A DNA stretch of 64,000 bases from an uncultured Litoreibacter sp. (lineage in GTDB: Bacteria; Pseudomonadota; Alphaproteobacteria; Rhodobacterales; Rhodobacteraceae), in contig CANNGL010000003.1 of assembly GCA_947504205.1 (NCBI GenBank), positions 682,001 through 746,000 of the forward strand, in the 5' to 3' direction. This document shows, one piece after another, positions 39,817-49,292 of the stretch. The translations under genes and the position numbers were made by a program. The notes beneath the pieces were generated by a model. It saw only the letters and a list, made by a program, of their open reading frames with translations, searched no databases and was not told the origin of the DNA. Every line of letters starts with the position of its first letter. Positions within the stretch are counted from its first letter, which is position 1.

Positions 39817-41093
39817 CGCAGGTGCTGCTTTTCACCAATGCCCGATTGATTGACCCCGATACGGGGCGCGATGAGAGCGGCGCACTTCTTGTCGAAAACG
39901 GGCAGATCAAAGAGCTGTTCTATGGCGGCAACCCTGATCTTGGCGTGAAAACATATGATTGTGGGGGCAACTGCCTTGCGCCCGGCATCGTCGATATTGG
40001 TGTGAAGGTTTGTGAGCCCGGCGAACGCCACAAGGAAAGCTTTCGAACGGCCGGACTGGCGGCGGCAGCTGGCGGCGTGACGACAATGGTCACACGACCC
40101 GACACGATCCCGACAGTCGATACACCGGAGACGCTGGAATTTGCTAAAGCACGTGGCGCAGAGATGTCAGTGGTGCGCATCGCGCAAATGGCGTCTTTGA
40201 CCAAAGCCCGCGCCGGGCGCGAGATGGTCGAGATGGGCTTTCTGAAAGACGCGGGCGCTGTGGCGTTCAGTGATGGTGACAACGTCGTCGCCGACACCAA
40301 AGTACTGGGCCGCGCAATGACCTATGCGCGGTCGCTCGGAGCGCTTGTCATGGGGCACCCGCAAGAGGCGAACATGTCCAATGGGGCGGCGGTGACATCA
40401 GGAAAGTTCGCCTCCCTGCGCGGATTGCCCGGAGTGTCGACCATGGCGGAACGCATGGGGCTGGAGCGCGATCTGGCCCTGGTTGAGATGACAGGAGTGG
40501 CCTACCACGCTGATCAGATCAGCTGTGCTGCGGCTTTGCCGGCGCTGAGGCGGGCGAAAGATGCGGGCCTTGATGTGACGGCCGGCGTCTCGATCCATCA
40601 CCTGACGCTCAACGCACTGGATGTTGGCGACTACAGGACGTTCTTCAAAGTCAAACCGCCACTGAGGGACGAAGATGACCGTCTTGCGATGGTGGAAGCG
40701 GTGGCGGAAGGTTTGATTGACATCATCTGTTCCATGCACACGCCACAGGATGAAGAGAGCAAACGACTTCCCTTTGAAGAAGCCGCGTCCGGTGCGGTGG
40801 GGCTCGAAACCGTGTTGCCTGCCGCAATGCGCCTCTATCACGCAGGTGCATTGGATATGCCAACGCTCTGGCGGGCGATGTCGCTCAACCCGGCGCAGCG
40901 CTTGGGGCTGCCGGGTGGTCGGTTGGGCGAGGGGGATCCGGCCGATCTGGTGCTGTTTGATCCCGATGCGCCGTTTGTGCTGGACCGCTGGTCTTTGAAG
41001 TCAAAATCCAAGAATACGCCCTTTGACGGGCAGCGCCTGCAAGGCCGGGTCCTGAAAACCTATGTGGGTGGGCGCGAGGTTTATTCACTCTGA
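39813..41093 (+). CDS. pyrC: Dihydroorotase
   Basis: 'NCLAPGIVDIGVKVCEPGERHKESFRTAGLAAAAGGVTTMV' with class-I dihydroorotase layout; TTG start. Canonical metal-binding 'DxHVH' replaced by 'DIGVKV'. Confidence 0.85.
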   Translation: MTQVLLFTNARLIDPDTGRDESGALLVENGQIKELFYGGNPDLGVKTYDCGGNCLAPGIVDIGVKVCEPGERHKESFRTAGLAAAAGGVTTMVTRPDTIPTVDTPETLEFAKARGAEMSVVRIAQMASLTKARAGREMVEMGFLKDAGAVAFSDGDNVVADTKVLGRAMTYARSLGALVMGHPQEANMSNGAAVTSGKFASLRGLPGVSTMAERMGLERDLALVEMTGVAYHADQISCAAALPALRRAKDAGLDVTAGVSIHHLTLNALDVGDYRTFFKVKPPLRDEDDRLAMVEAVAEGLIDIICSMHTPQDEESKRLPFEEAASGAVGLETVLPAAMRLYHAGALDMPTLWRAMSLNPAQRLGLPGGRLGEGDPADLVLFDPDAPFVLDRWSLKSKSKNTPFDGQRLQGRVLKTYVGGREVYSL

Positions 41094-41704
41094 TGCCTGA
41101 GCTTATCACGCCTTTTCCGCTCATGCTTGTTACGGCTGTTCTTGCGTACCTGCTTGGCGCCGTGCCGTTCGGCATCGTCATGGCCCGCCTGTTCGGGTTG
41201 GGCGATCTGCGCAGCGTGGGTTCCGGAAATATTGGCGCGACAAATGTTTTGCGAACGGGCAACAAGCTGGCGGCATTTCTGACGCTGCTGCTTGATTCCG
41301 GCAAAGGCGCGATAGCTGTTCTGTTGGCATGGGGGCTGGTTGGCCCGGATGCTGCCCAATTGGCAGGGCTCGCCGCCTTTATTGGTCATTGCTTCCCGAT
41401 CTATCTGGGCTTCAAGGGTGGCAAGGGTGTCGCCACATATCTTGGCACGATACTTGCCTTGTCCTTTATCACCGGGTTCGCGGCCTGCATGACCTGGCTG
41501 GTGATCGCTTTGCTTTTCAGGTTCTCATCACTTGCCGCACTGATCACTGCCGTGATGGTCCCCGCGTGGGCGTGGAGCTTGGGGCGCCCGGATCTCATTG
41601 TCTTAACGGCTTGTCTGGGCCTGCTCGTCTGGGTGCGGCATCGCGCCAATATCGAACGCCTGCTCAGCGGTCAGGAAACCCGGATCAACCTCAAAAAAGG
41701 CTGA
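41093..41704 (+). CDS. plsY: Glycerol-3-phosphate acyltransferase PlsY
   Basis: 'AYLLGAVPFGIVMARLFGLGDLRSVGSGNIGATNVLRTG', 'FKGGKGVATYLG'. Confidence 0.95.
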   Translation: MPELITPFPLMLVTAVLAYLLGAVPFGIVMARLFGLGDLRSVGSGNIGATNVLRTGNKLAAFLTLLLDSGKGAIAVLLAWGLVGPDAAQLAGLAAFIGHCFPIYLGFKGGKGVATYLGTILALSFITGFAACMTWLVIALLFRFSSLAALITAVMVPAWAWSLGRPDLIVLTACLGLLVWVRHRANIERLLSGQETRINLKKG

Positions 41705-41757
41705 TGCTGCTCCAGTTGGCGAAGGGGGGTCGCCCTGTTTGCGCAGGAGCGATTCGG

Positions 41758-41784
41758 CTGGAAGCGGGCCAAGCCCTCTTCCAG
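41758..41784. terminator. Hairpin at convergent plsY/gshA junction (possible terminator, no T-tract)
   Basis: CTGGAAG-C-GGGC-CAA-GCCC-T-CTTCCAG: 11 paired bases with one mismatch and a 3-nt loop. Confidence 0.5.
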
Positions 41785-41807
41785 TGCCAGGAGACCTCAA
41801 TCAAACG

Positions 41808-43178
41808 TCAGTAACTGTATTCGGCGTAGATGCGGCTCAGATCGCCGTCCCAGTCCCCATGATATCTTGTCAGAAGCTCGTCGGCCGGGGTTTTACCGCT
41901 TTCAAGACTGTCTTTGAGCGCATTCAGAAAATGCGTCTCATCCGGGACCAGACCGCCAGCACCGGGCTTGGCGCGCGCTTTCAGACCCGCCTCTGCGATT
42001 GCCACGGTTTCCCGCGCGATGTCATGCATCGATTGGCCATTTACTGTGGCTTGCAGACCGTCAACTGAGGCGGCCACACGCCAAGCCTCTCGCGTGTCAG
42101 CGTCCCAGCCTTTGGCCAGATCCCAAGCTGCATCGAGTGCGGTTTGGTCGTAGCACAGGCCAACCCAGAATGCCGGCAGGGCGCATAGCCTGCGCCACGG
42201 ACCACCATCCGCCCCACGCATTTCGATGAATTTCTTCAAGCGCGCTTCGGGGAAGATTGTGGTGAGGTGATCTGCCCAATCTGAAAGAGTTGGTTTCTCC
42301 CCCGGCAGGGCAGGAAGTTCACCTTTGAGGAAATCCCGGAACGACATACCGAGCGCGTCCACATAGACGCCATCGCGATAGACGAAGTACATTGGTACAT
42401 CGAGAGCGTATTCTGCATACGCCTCGAACCCGAAACCGTCTTCAAAGACAAAGGGCAGCGTCCCGGTGCGATCAGCATCCAGATCGCGCCAGATGCGGGA
42501 GCGCCAGCTTTTGTGTCCGTTTGGCTTTCCTTCGAAGAACGGCGAGTTGGCAAAAAGAGCCGTCGCGACAGGCTGCAGGGCCAGCGCCACGCGCATCTTC
42601 TGGATCATATCCGTTTCAGAACCGAAATCGAGATTCACCTGCACCGTACAGGTGCGGCGCATCATCGAGGTGCCCATAGTGCCGACGCGTTCCATATAGT
42701 CGTTCATGAGCTTGTAGCGGCCCTTGGGCATAAGGGGCATTTGCTCGTGGAACCATTCCGGTGCTGCACCCAGGCCGATGAATTTAACACCGATCTCATC
42801 AGAGACGGACTTGACCTCTTCGAGATGGATATTCACCTCGTCACAGGTCTGATGCACGGTTTCCAGGGGCGCACCCGACAGCTCCAAGGCGCCACCCGGT
42901 TCCAGCGAAACATTCGCGCCGTCTTTTTCCAGCCCAATAATCAGGCCGCCTTCTTCTACCGGGGTCCAGCCGAAGCGGTCCCGCAGGCCTTCGAGAACGG
43001 CCCGGATCGAGCGTTCGCCGTCGTAAGGCAGGGGGTTGTGCGTATCCTGACAATAGCCGAATTTTTCGTGCTCCGTGCCAATGCGCCAGTCATCCTTGGG
43101 CTTGCATCCGTCTTCAAGATAGGCCGCCAATTGTGCGTGGTCGGTGATCGGGCCTCCGCCAGATTGAGGAATTGACAT
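41808..43178 (-). CDS. gshA: Glutamate-cysteine ligase (proteobacterial/plant type)
   Basis: 'WRIGTEHEKFGY', 'LEPGGALELSGAPLETVHQTCDEVN', 'MMRRTCTVQVNLDFGSE', 'IEMRGADGGPW'. Confidence 0.93.
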   Translation of the reverse strand: MSIPQSGGGPITDHAQLAAYLEDGCKPKDDWRIGTEHEKFGYCQDTHNPLPYDGERSIRAVLEGLRDRFGWTPVEEGGLIIGLEKDGANVSLEPGGALELSGAPLETVHQTCDEVNIHLEEVKSVSDEIGVKFIGLGAAPEWFHEQMPLMPKGRYKLMNDYMERVGTMGTSMMRRTCTVQVNLDFGSETDMIQKMRVALALQPVATALFANSPFFEGKPNGHKSWRSRIWRDLDADRTGTLPFVFEDGFGFEAYAEYALDVPMYFVYRDGVYVDALGMSFRDFLKGELPALPGEKPTLSDWADHLTTIFPEARLKKFIEMRGADGGPWRRLCALPAFWVGLCYDQTALDAAWDLAKGWDADTREAWRVAASVDGLQATVNGQSMHDIARETVAIAEAGLKARAKPGAGGLVPDETHFLNALKDSLESGKTPADELLTRYHGDWDGDLSRIYAEYSY

Positions 43179-43238
43179 GATGGGACTCCGATCGTGACGA
43201 CATTCAGATGTCAGGGGTGCCGGGAGTTTTGGGCGAAG

Positions 43239-43766
43239 TCAATGCAATGCATCCAAGGGTTTGGTCCAGATCACGAAGCTGTCAGAGCCTCGGCTGGCTA
43301 ACGCTTTCTGCGCATTGGAATAATTCACGTCCGGCAGGGCGGCAAAGGCATCAAACAGAAGTTGTGCGCCGGACGCGGCGTTGGGAATGGACAAGGTGAC
43401 GCCGCCATCTTCCTCCAGAACCCAAAGCAGGTCATCGGGACCACCGCCCTTTGCAGGTGCAATGGCTGAGACCCGCGCGAGTTGGTCAATCGAAATCACA
43501 CCGCCTTCGTAGGCTGCAAAATAACTGATTTGGCGTTCGTCCACCTCAACCAGCCCGGGACCGGTCCTCGTAGAGGCAAACCCGATGCGTCGCCAACCGG
43601 CAAAGGCCAGTCCCAAGCCAATCAAGACAATAATCCCACCCAGAACCTGCCAGAACACACCGATCCGGGTGGCGAACCAAACCCCGAGGATGCCGACTGC
43701 CAGACCTGCCAAAACTTCTGACCAACGCATCAGCAGCGATTGAACTTCGGGGCGCACTAGGGTCAT
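43239..43766 (-). CDS. Hypothetical two-TM membrane protein
   Basis: Start ATG at 43766 in ATGA overlap with rsmE stop; TM pair 'VLAGLAVGILGVWFATRIGVFWQVLGGIIVLIGLGLAFAG'. Confidence 0.7.
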   Translation of the reverse strand: MTLVRPEVQSLLMRWSEVLAGLAVGILGVWFATRIGVFWQVLGGIIVLIGLGLAFAGWRRIGFASTRTGPGLVEVDERQISYFAAYEGGVISIDQLARVSAIAPAKGGGPDDLLWVLEEDGGVTLSIPNAASGAQLLFDAFAALPDVNYSNAQKALASRGSDSFVIWTKPLDALH

Positions 43767-44488
43767 GCCCAATCTCCAAACTGGTTTTGCCACAGGGCCA
43801 AAGCCGCAACCGCAGCTGTATCGGCCCGCAAGATACGGGGGCCAAGCCGTATTGGTACCGATTGGGGCAGCGCCCTCAGTTTTTCGCGCTCGCGCTCGGA
43901 AAAGCCGCCTTCCGGGCCAATGATGATAGCGGCTCGCCCGGTATCGTCCGGCAGTTTTGGTGCCTGCGCTTCCGCAAGCGTTTCATCGCAGAACCATAAT
44001 TGCCGATCCTCCGGCCACTCAGCCAGCACCTGATCGAGCTTGGCCAGATTTGCAACTTCAGGCACATATGTGCCGCCGCATTGCTCAGCCGCTTCTACGG
44101 CATGAGCTTGCAGGCGATCTTGCCGAATACGGTCTGCATTTGTGAAGTCAGTTTGTACTGGACAAATCCGCCTTGCGCCCATTTCAGCAGCCTTTTCAAC
44201 GATGAAATCAGTGCGCGTTTTCTTGATCGGAGCGAACAACAGCCACAGATCAGGCGGCTCCTGCAAAGGTTTTGTCAGCTCCAGAACCTCTGCCGTTCCT
44301 GCGCGTTTTCCGGCCTCTCCGATTTCTGCCAGAAACTCTCCGTCACGCCCATTGATCAGCAACAGCCGGTCCCCCCGCTGCAATCGCATCACATTGAACA
44401 GGTAATTTGCCGCATCGCGATTGAACGCGACCGGTTTGCCCCGCTCAAGGGGCTGATCTACAAAGAGCCTGATCTTCGCATCCGCCAT
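43763..44488 (-). CDS. rsmE: 16S rRNA (uracil(1498)-N(3))-methyltransferase
   Basis: 'MRLQRGDRLLLINGRDGEFLAEI', 'AAIIIGPEGGFSEREREKL', 'RLGPRILRADTAAVAALAL'. Confidence 0.93.
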   Translation of the reverse strand: MADAKIRLFVDQPLERGKPVAFNRDAANYLFNVMRLQRGDRLLLINGRDGEFLAEIGEAGKRAGTAEVLELTKPLQEPPDLWLLFAPIKKTRTDFIVEKAAEMGARRICPVQTDFTNADRIRQDRLQAHAVEAAEQCGGTYVPEVANLAKLDQVLAEWPEDRQLWFCDETLAEAQAPKLPDDTGRAAIIIGPEGGFSEREREKLRALPQSVPIRLGPRILRADTAAVAALALWQNQFGDWA

Positions 44489-44501
44489 GAGGCCAGAGCT
44501 T

Positions 44502-45464
44502 ATGACCGACACCGAGCAAACGCCAGTGCAAGGACAGGTGGCAGACGCAGTGCCGCAGAATTGGGTGGACAGGTTTGCGCCAGATTGGTCGCGGCCCTAT
44601 TTGAGGCTGTCGCGGGCGGACCGTCCAATCGGCACGTGGTTGCTGCTTTTGCCGTGCTGGTGGGGCGTGCTTTTGGCCGCAACTGCCGATGCGCCACGCT
44701 TGTTTGATCTGTGGATCATGGCGGGGTGTGCCATTGGCGCTTTTCTGATGCGAGGGGCCGGATGCACATGGAACGACATCACTGATCGCGACATTGACGC
44801 ACAGGTTGCGCGCACTCGCTCTCGCCCGATCCCGTCTGGGCAGGTCAGTGTAAAGGGCGCGCTGCTCTGGATGATCGTGCAGGCGTTGATCTCATTCGGG
44901 ATTTTGCTGACGTTCAATCTGGCCGCAATTGCCTTGGGCATCTTGGCTTTGCTGCCGGTCGCGATCTACCCGTTCGCCAAACGCTTCACGTGGTGGCCGC
45001 AGGTGTTCTTGGGGCTGGCTTTCAATTGGGGCGCGCTTCTGGCTTGGACAGCTCATACGGGACGTCTGAGCCTCGCCCCCGTCATGCTCTATCTGGCGGG
45101 CATTGCATGGACCCTGTTTTACGACACGATCTATGCCCATCAGGACAAGGAGGATGACGCGCTGATCGGTGTGAAATCGACAGCACGGCTTTTTGGCGAT
45201 AACTCCATCCTCTGGTTGCGCAGCTTTCTGATCAGCGCCGTGGTTCTTATGGCCATCGCGATGATCGTAGCCCTTGTGCCAAATGCGAATGTCCTGTCGC
45301 TTACACTCGCCCTGGCCGGGGTCTGGGCGTTTGGATGGCATATGGTCTGGCAACTCAGACGTCTCGATATTGATGATGCGCAGAATTGCCTGCGCCTGTT
45401 CCGCTCCAACAGAGATGCGGGCCTCATCCCTGTGCTATTTCTTGCCATTGCTGCATTGCTTTGA
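44502..45464 (+). CDS. ubiA: 4-hydroxybenzoate polyprenyltransferase
   Basis: 'RPIGTWLLLLPCWWGVLLA', 'GAGCTWNDITDRDIDAQVARTRSRPIPSGQVS', 'YDTIYAHQDKEDDALIGVKSTA'. Confidence 0.94.
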   Translation: MTDTEQTPVQGQVADAVPQNWVDRFAPDWSRPYLRLSRADRPIGTWLLLLPCWWGVLLAATADAPRLFDLWIMAGCAIGAFLMRGAGCTWNDITDRDIDAQVARTRSRPIPSGQVSVKGALLWMIVQALISFGILLTFNLAAIALGILALLPVAIYPFAKRFTWWPQVFLGLAFNWGALLAWTAHTGRLSLAPVMLYLAGIAWTLFYDTIYAHQDKEDDALIGVKSTARLFGDNSILWLRSFLISAVVLMAIAMIVALVPNANVLSLTLALAGVWAFGWHMVWQLRRLDIDDAQNCLRLFRSNRDAGLIPVLFLAIAALL

Positions 45465-45526
45465 TTGAAACTCCATCCCACAGGCTTTAAACCGCCTTGG
45501 GCAAGCTGTGGGAACCTGGCGCATAC

Positions 45527-47416
45527 ATGAAGCTTAAAACTATCGCTGCATTCGTCATTGCCGGTGTGGGATCGGTCGCTGGCGCTTATCTGACTGCTGG
45601 TTGGGTTGAAGCGCGGTCGGCTCAGGTCGTGCGATCCGAATTGATTGATGCGCAGCTTGATTGGGCCGAAGTGTCTACTCAAGGGCTGCAGGTCATACTC
45701 GAAGGCGAAGCACCGGACGAGGCGAAGCGGTTCTCAGCCGTCACAGCCGTGGGGCGTGTGGTGGATCCCGACCGGATCGTCGACCTGCTCGATGTTGCAG
45801 CGAGTGAGGCGATTGAAGCGCCCCGTTTCTCGGTTGAAATGTTGCGGAACGCATCAGGTATTTCACTGATTGGTCTGGTGCCTGCCGATGTGGGTGTCGA
45901 AGAGCTATCCTCGTCAGTTGGTGCGCTCGCAGATGCCAGCCAGATTACCAATCTTGTAGAAATAGCTGACTATCCCGTTCCGGAGGGCTGGAACTCGGCT
46001 GTGGGTTTTGCTGTCGCCGCGCTGGCAGATCTGCCGCGCTCAAAAATATCGGTGTCTGCAGATGCTGTTGATATCACTGCGATCAGCGATAGCCCGCAGG
46101 AAAAGCGTAGCATCGAGGCGGATCTTGCGCGCCGTGCGCCTGATAGTATTCGGCTCGCGCTGAATATCTCGGCACCACGTCCCGTGATCACTCCGTTTAC
46201 ATTGCGCATGACGTTGAGCGGTGAATCGGCCAAATTTGATGCCTGTTCTGCTGAAAATGCGGCCAGCAAGGCGCGTATCCTGCGGGCCGCGACGGCTGTC
46301 GGCGTTTCAGGCAAGGCACCTTGTGCTATCGGGCTTGGCGTGCCCAGCCCGCGATGGGCGGAAGCAGTCGAAACAGCGATTGCCGGTCTGAAAGAGATTG
46401 GTGGCGGCTCGCTGACTTTTTCTGATGCGGATGTCACCTTGGTCGCGCTCGATTCAACGCCGCAAGGGGTTTTTGACCGTGTTGTCGGCGAGTTGGATGC
46501 CAATTTGCCTGAAGCCTTCTCTCTTCATGCGGTTCTGCCAGAAAAGGTGGTTGTGGACGGCACCGGCGCGCCCGAAGTTGTGGAATTTGTCGCCACCCAC
46601 AGCCCCGAGGGTCTGGTTCAGTTGCGTGGACGGCTCACGAATGATGGTGTCGAAGAAATCGTAGGCAGTTTCGCGCGCGCGCAATTTGGCAGCGGAAATG
46701 TCTATCTGGCGACCCGCGACGATCCTGATCTGCCGTCGAACTGGCCGGTTCGGGTGCTCGCCGCCCTGGAGGCGCTGGGTGAGTTGGAGAACGGCAGCGT
46801 TGTCGTACAGGAAGATTACGTCGAGGTGCGCGGCGTCAGCGGGCGCAAGGATGCGTCCGATGAGATTTCCCGACTTCTCGCAGATAAGCTGGGCGAGTCG
46901 GAGAATTTCGAGCTTTCCATCCGCTATGACGAGCTGCTTGACCCGACCTTGAATATTCCGACGCCCGAAGAATGCGTGCTGAAGATCAACAAGATCCTCA
47001 ATGCCAACAAGATCGTCTTTGCGCCGTCCTCGGCCGAGATCCCCGAAGATGCCTCTGACACGATGGATCAGATTGCGGAGCTGGTTACCCTCTGCAAGCG
47101 TGCGAAGATGGAAATTGGCGGACATACCGACAGTCAGGGACGTGAGATCATGAATCTAGATCTCAGCCAGCAACGCGCCGATGCTGTTCTGGCGGCGCTA
47201 CAGGCGCGCCGGGTCCTCACCCGCAATCTGACTGCGAAAGGCTATGGTGAAACCGTACCGATTGCCGATAACAGTACGGAAGAGGGACGGGATGCGAACC
47301 GCAGGATCGAAGTGAAGCTTTTGACCGACCCTCAAACCGCTGAGACTGAGCCACAACCAGATGCAGAGACCGCCACGGATGATGGCGGCACAGGGGATCA
47401 AAGTGAACAGAACTGA
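45527..47416 (+). CDS. OmpA family protein with BON-like repeats
   Basis: N-terminal signal/TM; C-terminal 'MEIGGHTDSQGREIMNLDLSQQRADAVLAALQARRVLTRNLTAKGYGE' OmpA peptidoglycan-binding motif. Confidence 0.88.
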   Translation: MKLKTIAAFVIAGVGSVAGAYLTAGWVEARSAQVVRSELIDAQLDWAEVSTQGLQVILEGEAPDEAKRFSAVTAVGRVVDPDRIVDLLDVAASEAIEAPRFSVEMLRNASGISLIGLVPADVGVEELSSSVGALADASQITNLVEIADYPVPEGWNSAVGFAVAALADLPRSKISVSADAVDITAISDSPQEKRSIEADLARRAPDSIRLALNISAPRPVITPFTLRMTLSGESAKFDACSAENAASKARILRAATAVGVSGKAPCAIGLGVPSPRWAEAVETAIAGLKEIGGGSLTFSDADVTLVALDSTPQGVFDRVVGELDANLPEAFSLHAVLPEKVVVDGTGAPEVVEFVATHSPEGLVQLRGRLTNDGVEEIVGSFARAQFGSGNVYLATRDDPDLPSNWPVRVLAALEALGELENGSVVVQEDYVEVRGVSGRKDASDEISRLLADKLGESENFELSIRYDELLDPTLNIPTPEECVLKINKILNANKIVFAPSSAEIPEDASDTMDQIAELVTLCKRAKMEIGGHTDSQGREIMNLDLSQQRADAVLAALQARRVLTRNLTAKGYGETVPIADNSTEEGRDANRRIEVKLLTDPQTAETEPQPDAETATDDGGTGDQSEQN

Positions 47417-47729
47417 GTTCATCGTAGCGACGGCGATTGTGCTGTTTGTGGCCTTTGCCGTCGGGTTTGTGACCTGCTGGCTCATCCAACGGTTCTCGCG
47501 CGTCAGTACGGCAGATGTGGCTGAGCTCGACGATATGGCCAAAGCGCTGCATGACGCTGAAGAGACACGAGATCAGGCAATCACCTATCTGCAACAGCGC
47601 GAAGCGGAGCTGACCAACCAGTTGAGCCAGACAGAGGCAGAATTGCGCGCCGCGATGGATGGATTGCGCGATGCCCGGCATGAGGCTGAAGAGTTGCGCG
47701 GCTATATTGAGCGGTCAAACCAAGGCTGA
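47403..47729 (+). CDS. Hypothetical single-TM coiled-coil protein
   Basis: GTG at 47403 overlaps end of OmpA-family gene by 14 nt; 'VNRTEFIVATAIVLFVAFAVGFVTCWLIQRF' TM then Glu/Gln/Arg coiled coil. Confidence 0.65.
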   Translation: MNRTEFIVATAIVLFVAFAVGFVTCWLIQRFSRVSTADVAELDDMAKALHDAEETRDQAITYLQQREAELTNQLSQTEAELRAAMDGLRDARHEAEELRGYIERSNQG

Positions 47730-47797
47730 CGGTCAGCCCGGTGTGGCGACCTGCTCATTCTCGGTATTTTTGAAACAGTGATAGACGCTTCGCAGTC

Positions 47798-48244
47798 TTA
47801 GTCCTGCCAGCGGGTCAGGGCGTCTTCGTCAATATCCTTGGCATCGACCCAAGACGCGCCCTCCCGGGTTACTTCTTTCTTCCAGAACGGTGCCCGTGAT
47901 TTCAGATAATCCATCAGAAATTGGGCGGCGTCGAATGCAGCCACCCGGTGGCGGGCCGCGGTGGCAACCATCATGATCTCTTCCTGCGCCTTCAGTCGGC
48001 CATGTCGGTGAATGATCAAGGCATCCTCCAGTGACCATCTGGTCATGGCATCGGTCGCAATCTGTTTCAGCGCCTTTTCGGTCATTCCGGGATAGCATTC
48101 GATTTCCATCGCCTGCAGTTCGCCGATGACGTCTCGGGTAATGCCTGTGAAGCTGACGGTCGCGCCGGAAGCTTTCAGCCCTTCGCTGAAGCGGTTCAGT
48201 TCAGCGCCCGGATCGAATCTTTCGGTTTGTACGACAACCCGCAT
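47798..48244 (-). CDS. moaE: Molybdopterin synthase catalytic subunit
   Basis: 'GATVSFTGITRD', 'LEIECYPGMTEKAL'-type, 'IIHRHGRLKAQEEIMMVATAARHRVAAFDAAQFLMDYLKSRAPFWKKE'. Confidence 0.94.
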   Translation of the reverse strand: MRVVVQTERFDPGAELNRFSEGLKASGATVSFTGITRDVIGELQAMEIECYPGMTEKALKQIATDAMTRWSLEDALIIHRHGRLKAQEEIMMVATAARHRVAAFDAAQFLMDYLKSRAPFWKKEVTREGASWVDAKDIDEDALTRWQD

Positions 48245-48493
48245 CTAGCCACCTGTCATCGGTGGAAAGAAGGCCACTTCCCGCGCGCCGGACAGCGGGG
48301 CGTCAAAATCGGTCAGGTCTTGGTCGACCGCGACGCGCATCGAGTTAAGGTCAGAGAAGGCCAGCGCATAGCGTTCCTCGCGGGACCGCAGCTCTTCGAC
48401 CAGTTCCATCACCGTGGAGGCTTTCGTGTCGACGGCTTCCTTCGGGACGCCAATGCGTTCCCGGACCCATGCGAAATAGAGGACATCAATCAT
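48245..48493 (-). CDS. moaD: Molybdopterin synthase sulfur carrier subunit
   Basis: 'MIDVLYFAWVRERIGVPKEAVD...EVAFFPPMTGG' with terminal GG; start at internal ATG 48493. Confidence 0.93.
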   Translation of the reverse strand: MIDVLYFAWVRERIGVPKEAVDTKASTVMELVEELRSREERYALAFSDLNSMRVAVDQDLTDFDAPLSGAREVAFFPPMTGG

Positions 48494-49158
48494 CAGGCTT
48501 CTTCTCGTAGATGGGGCATGGCTTTGCGCAGGTAGTCGCCCCCTGTGATCAAGGTAAGTAGGGCTGCGACCCAAAGGAGCAAAATCCCACCAAACCAACT
48601 GGCGTTCCATCCGGCGACTTTCCAACCCAGCCCAAGCGTGTCTTCTTCGTGACCGTCGATAATCGCCTCGATCAGGGCCGGGTCCATTCCAAAGGTTTCC
48701 ATACCGATGTAATGCTCGAACGCCCCGTTGGAAAAGAGCACGGCGATGGCGATCATCTGGGCTGTGGTTTTCCATTTCGCCAGTTGGGTGACTTTCAATG
48801 TGCCGGCGGTGTCGCCCAGAAACTCCCGCAGGCCGGATACAAAGACCTCGCGGAAGATGATCACAGTGGCGGGCAGCAAGATCCACGGGTTCATGCCGGA
48901 AAATCCGGTGATCACCAAAAGCGCGATCACGACCATAGCCTTGTCTGCAATAGGGTCGAGCATCGCTCCGAATTTCGATTCCTGTTTCCAGGTTCGGGCC
49001 AGATAGCCGTCAAACCAATCCGTTGCAGCGGCCGTCACGAACAACACCAACGCAAACCAATCTGCCCAAGGACGGGTAAAGTACAGGAACATGACAACCA
49101 CACCCGGGGCCGCCAAAAGACGCAAGAGCGTCAGGATATTGGGGATATTCCATGTCAT
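48493..49158 (-). CDS. pgsA: CDP-diacylglycerol-glycerol-3-phosphate 3-phosphatidyltransferase
   Basis: 'MTWNIPNILTLLRLLAAPGVV', 'DWFDGYLARTWKQESKFGAMLDPIADKAMV' CDP-alcohol phosphotransferase motif. Confidence 0.94.
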   Translation of the reverse strand: MTWNIPNILTLLRLLAAPGVVVMFLYFTRPWADWFALVLFVTAAATDWFDGYLARTWKQESKFGAMLDPIADKAMVVIALLVITGFSGMNPWILLPATVIIFREVFVSGLREFLGDTAGTLKVTQLAKWKTTAQMIAIAVLFSNGAFEHYIGMETFGMDPALIEAIIDGHEEDTLGLGWKVAGWNASWFGGILLLWVAALLTLITGGDYLRKAMPHLREEA

Positions 49159-49292
49159 GTGCTCAGGTGTATCGCAAGGCTTGCACGGGGGGAAGATGGC
49201 GCGACGCGTGCCTGCGCGCGACGCATTGGTGTCGGTTAAAGAAAAGACAGAAAGGCGATCCGTTGACCATCCTGATCTTGGGAGGCGGATCG

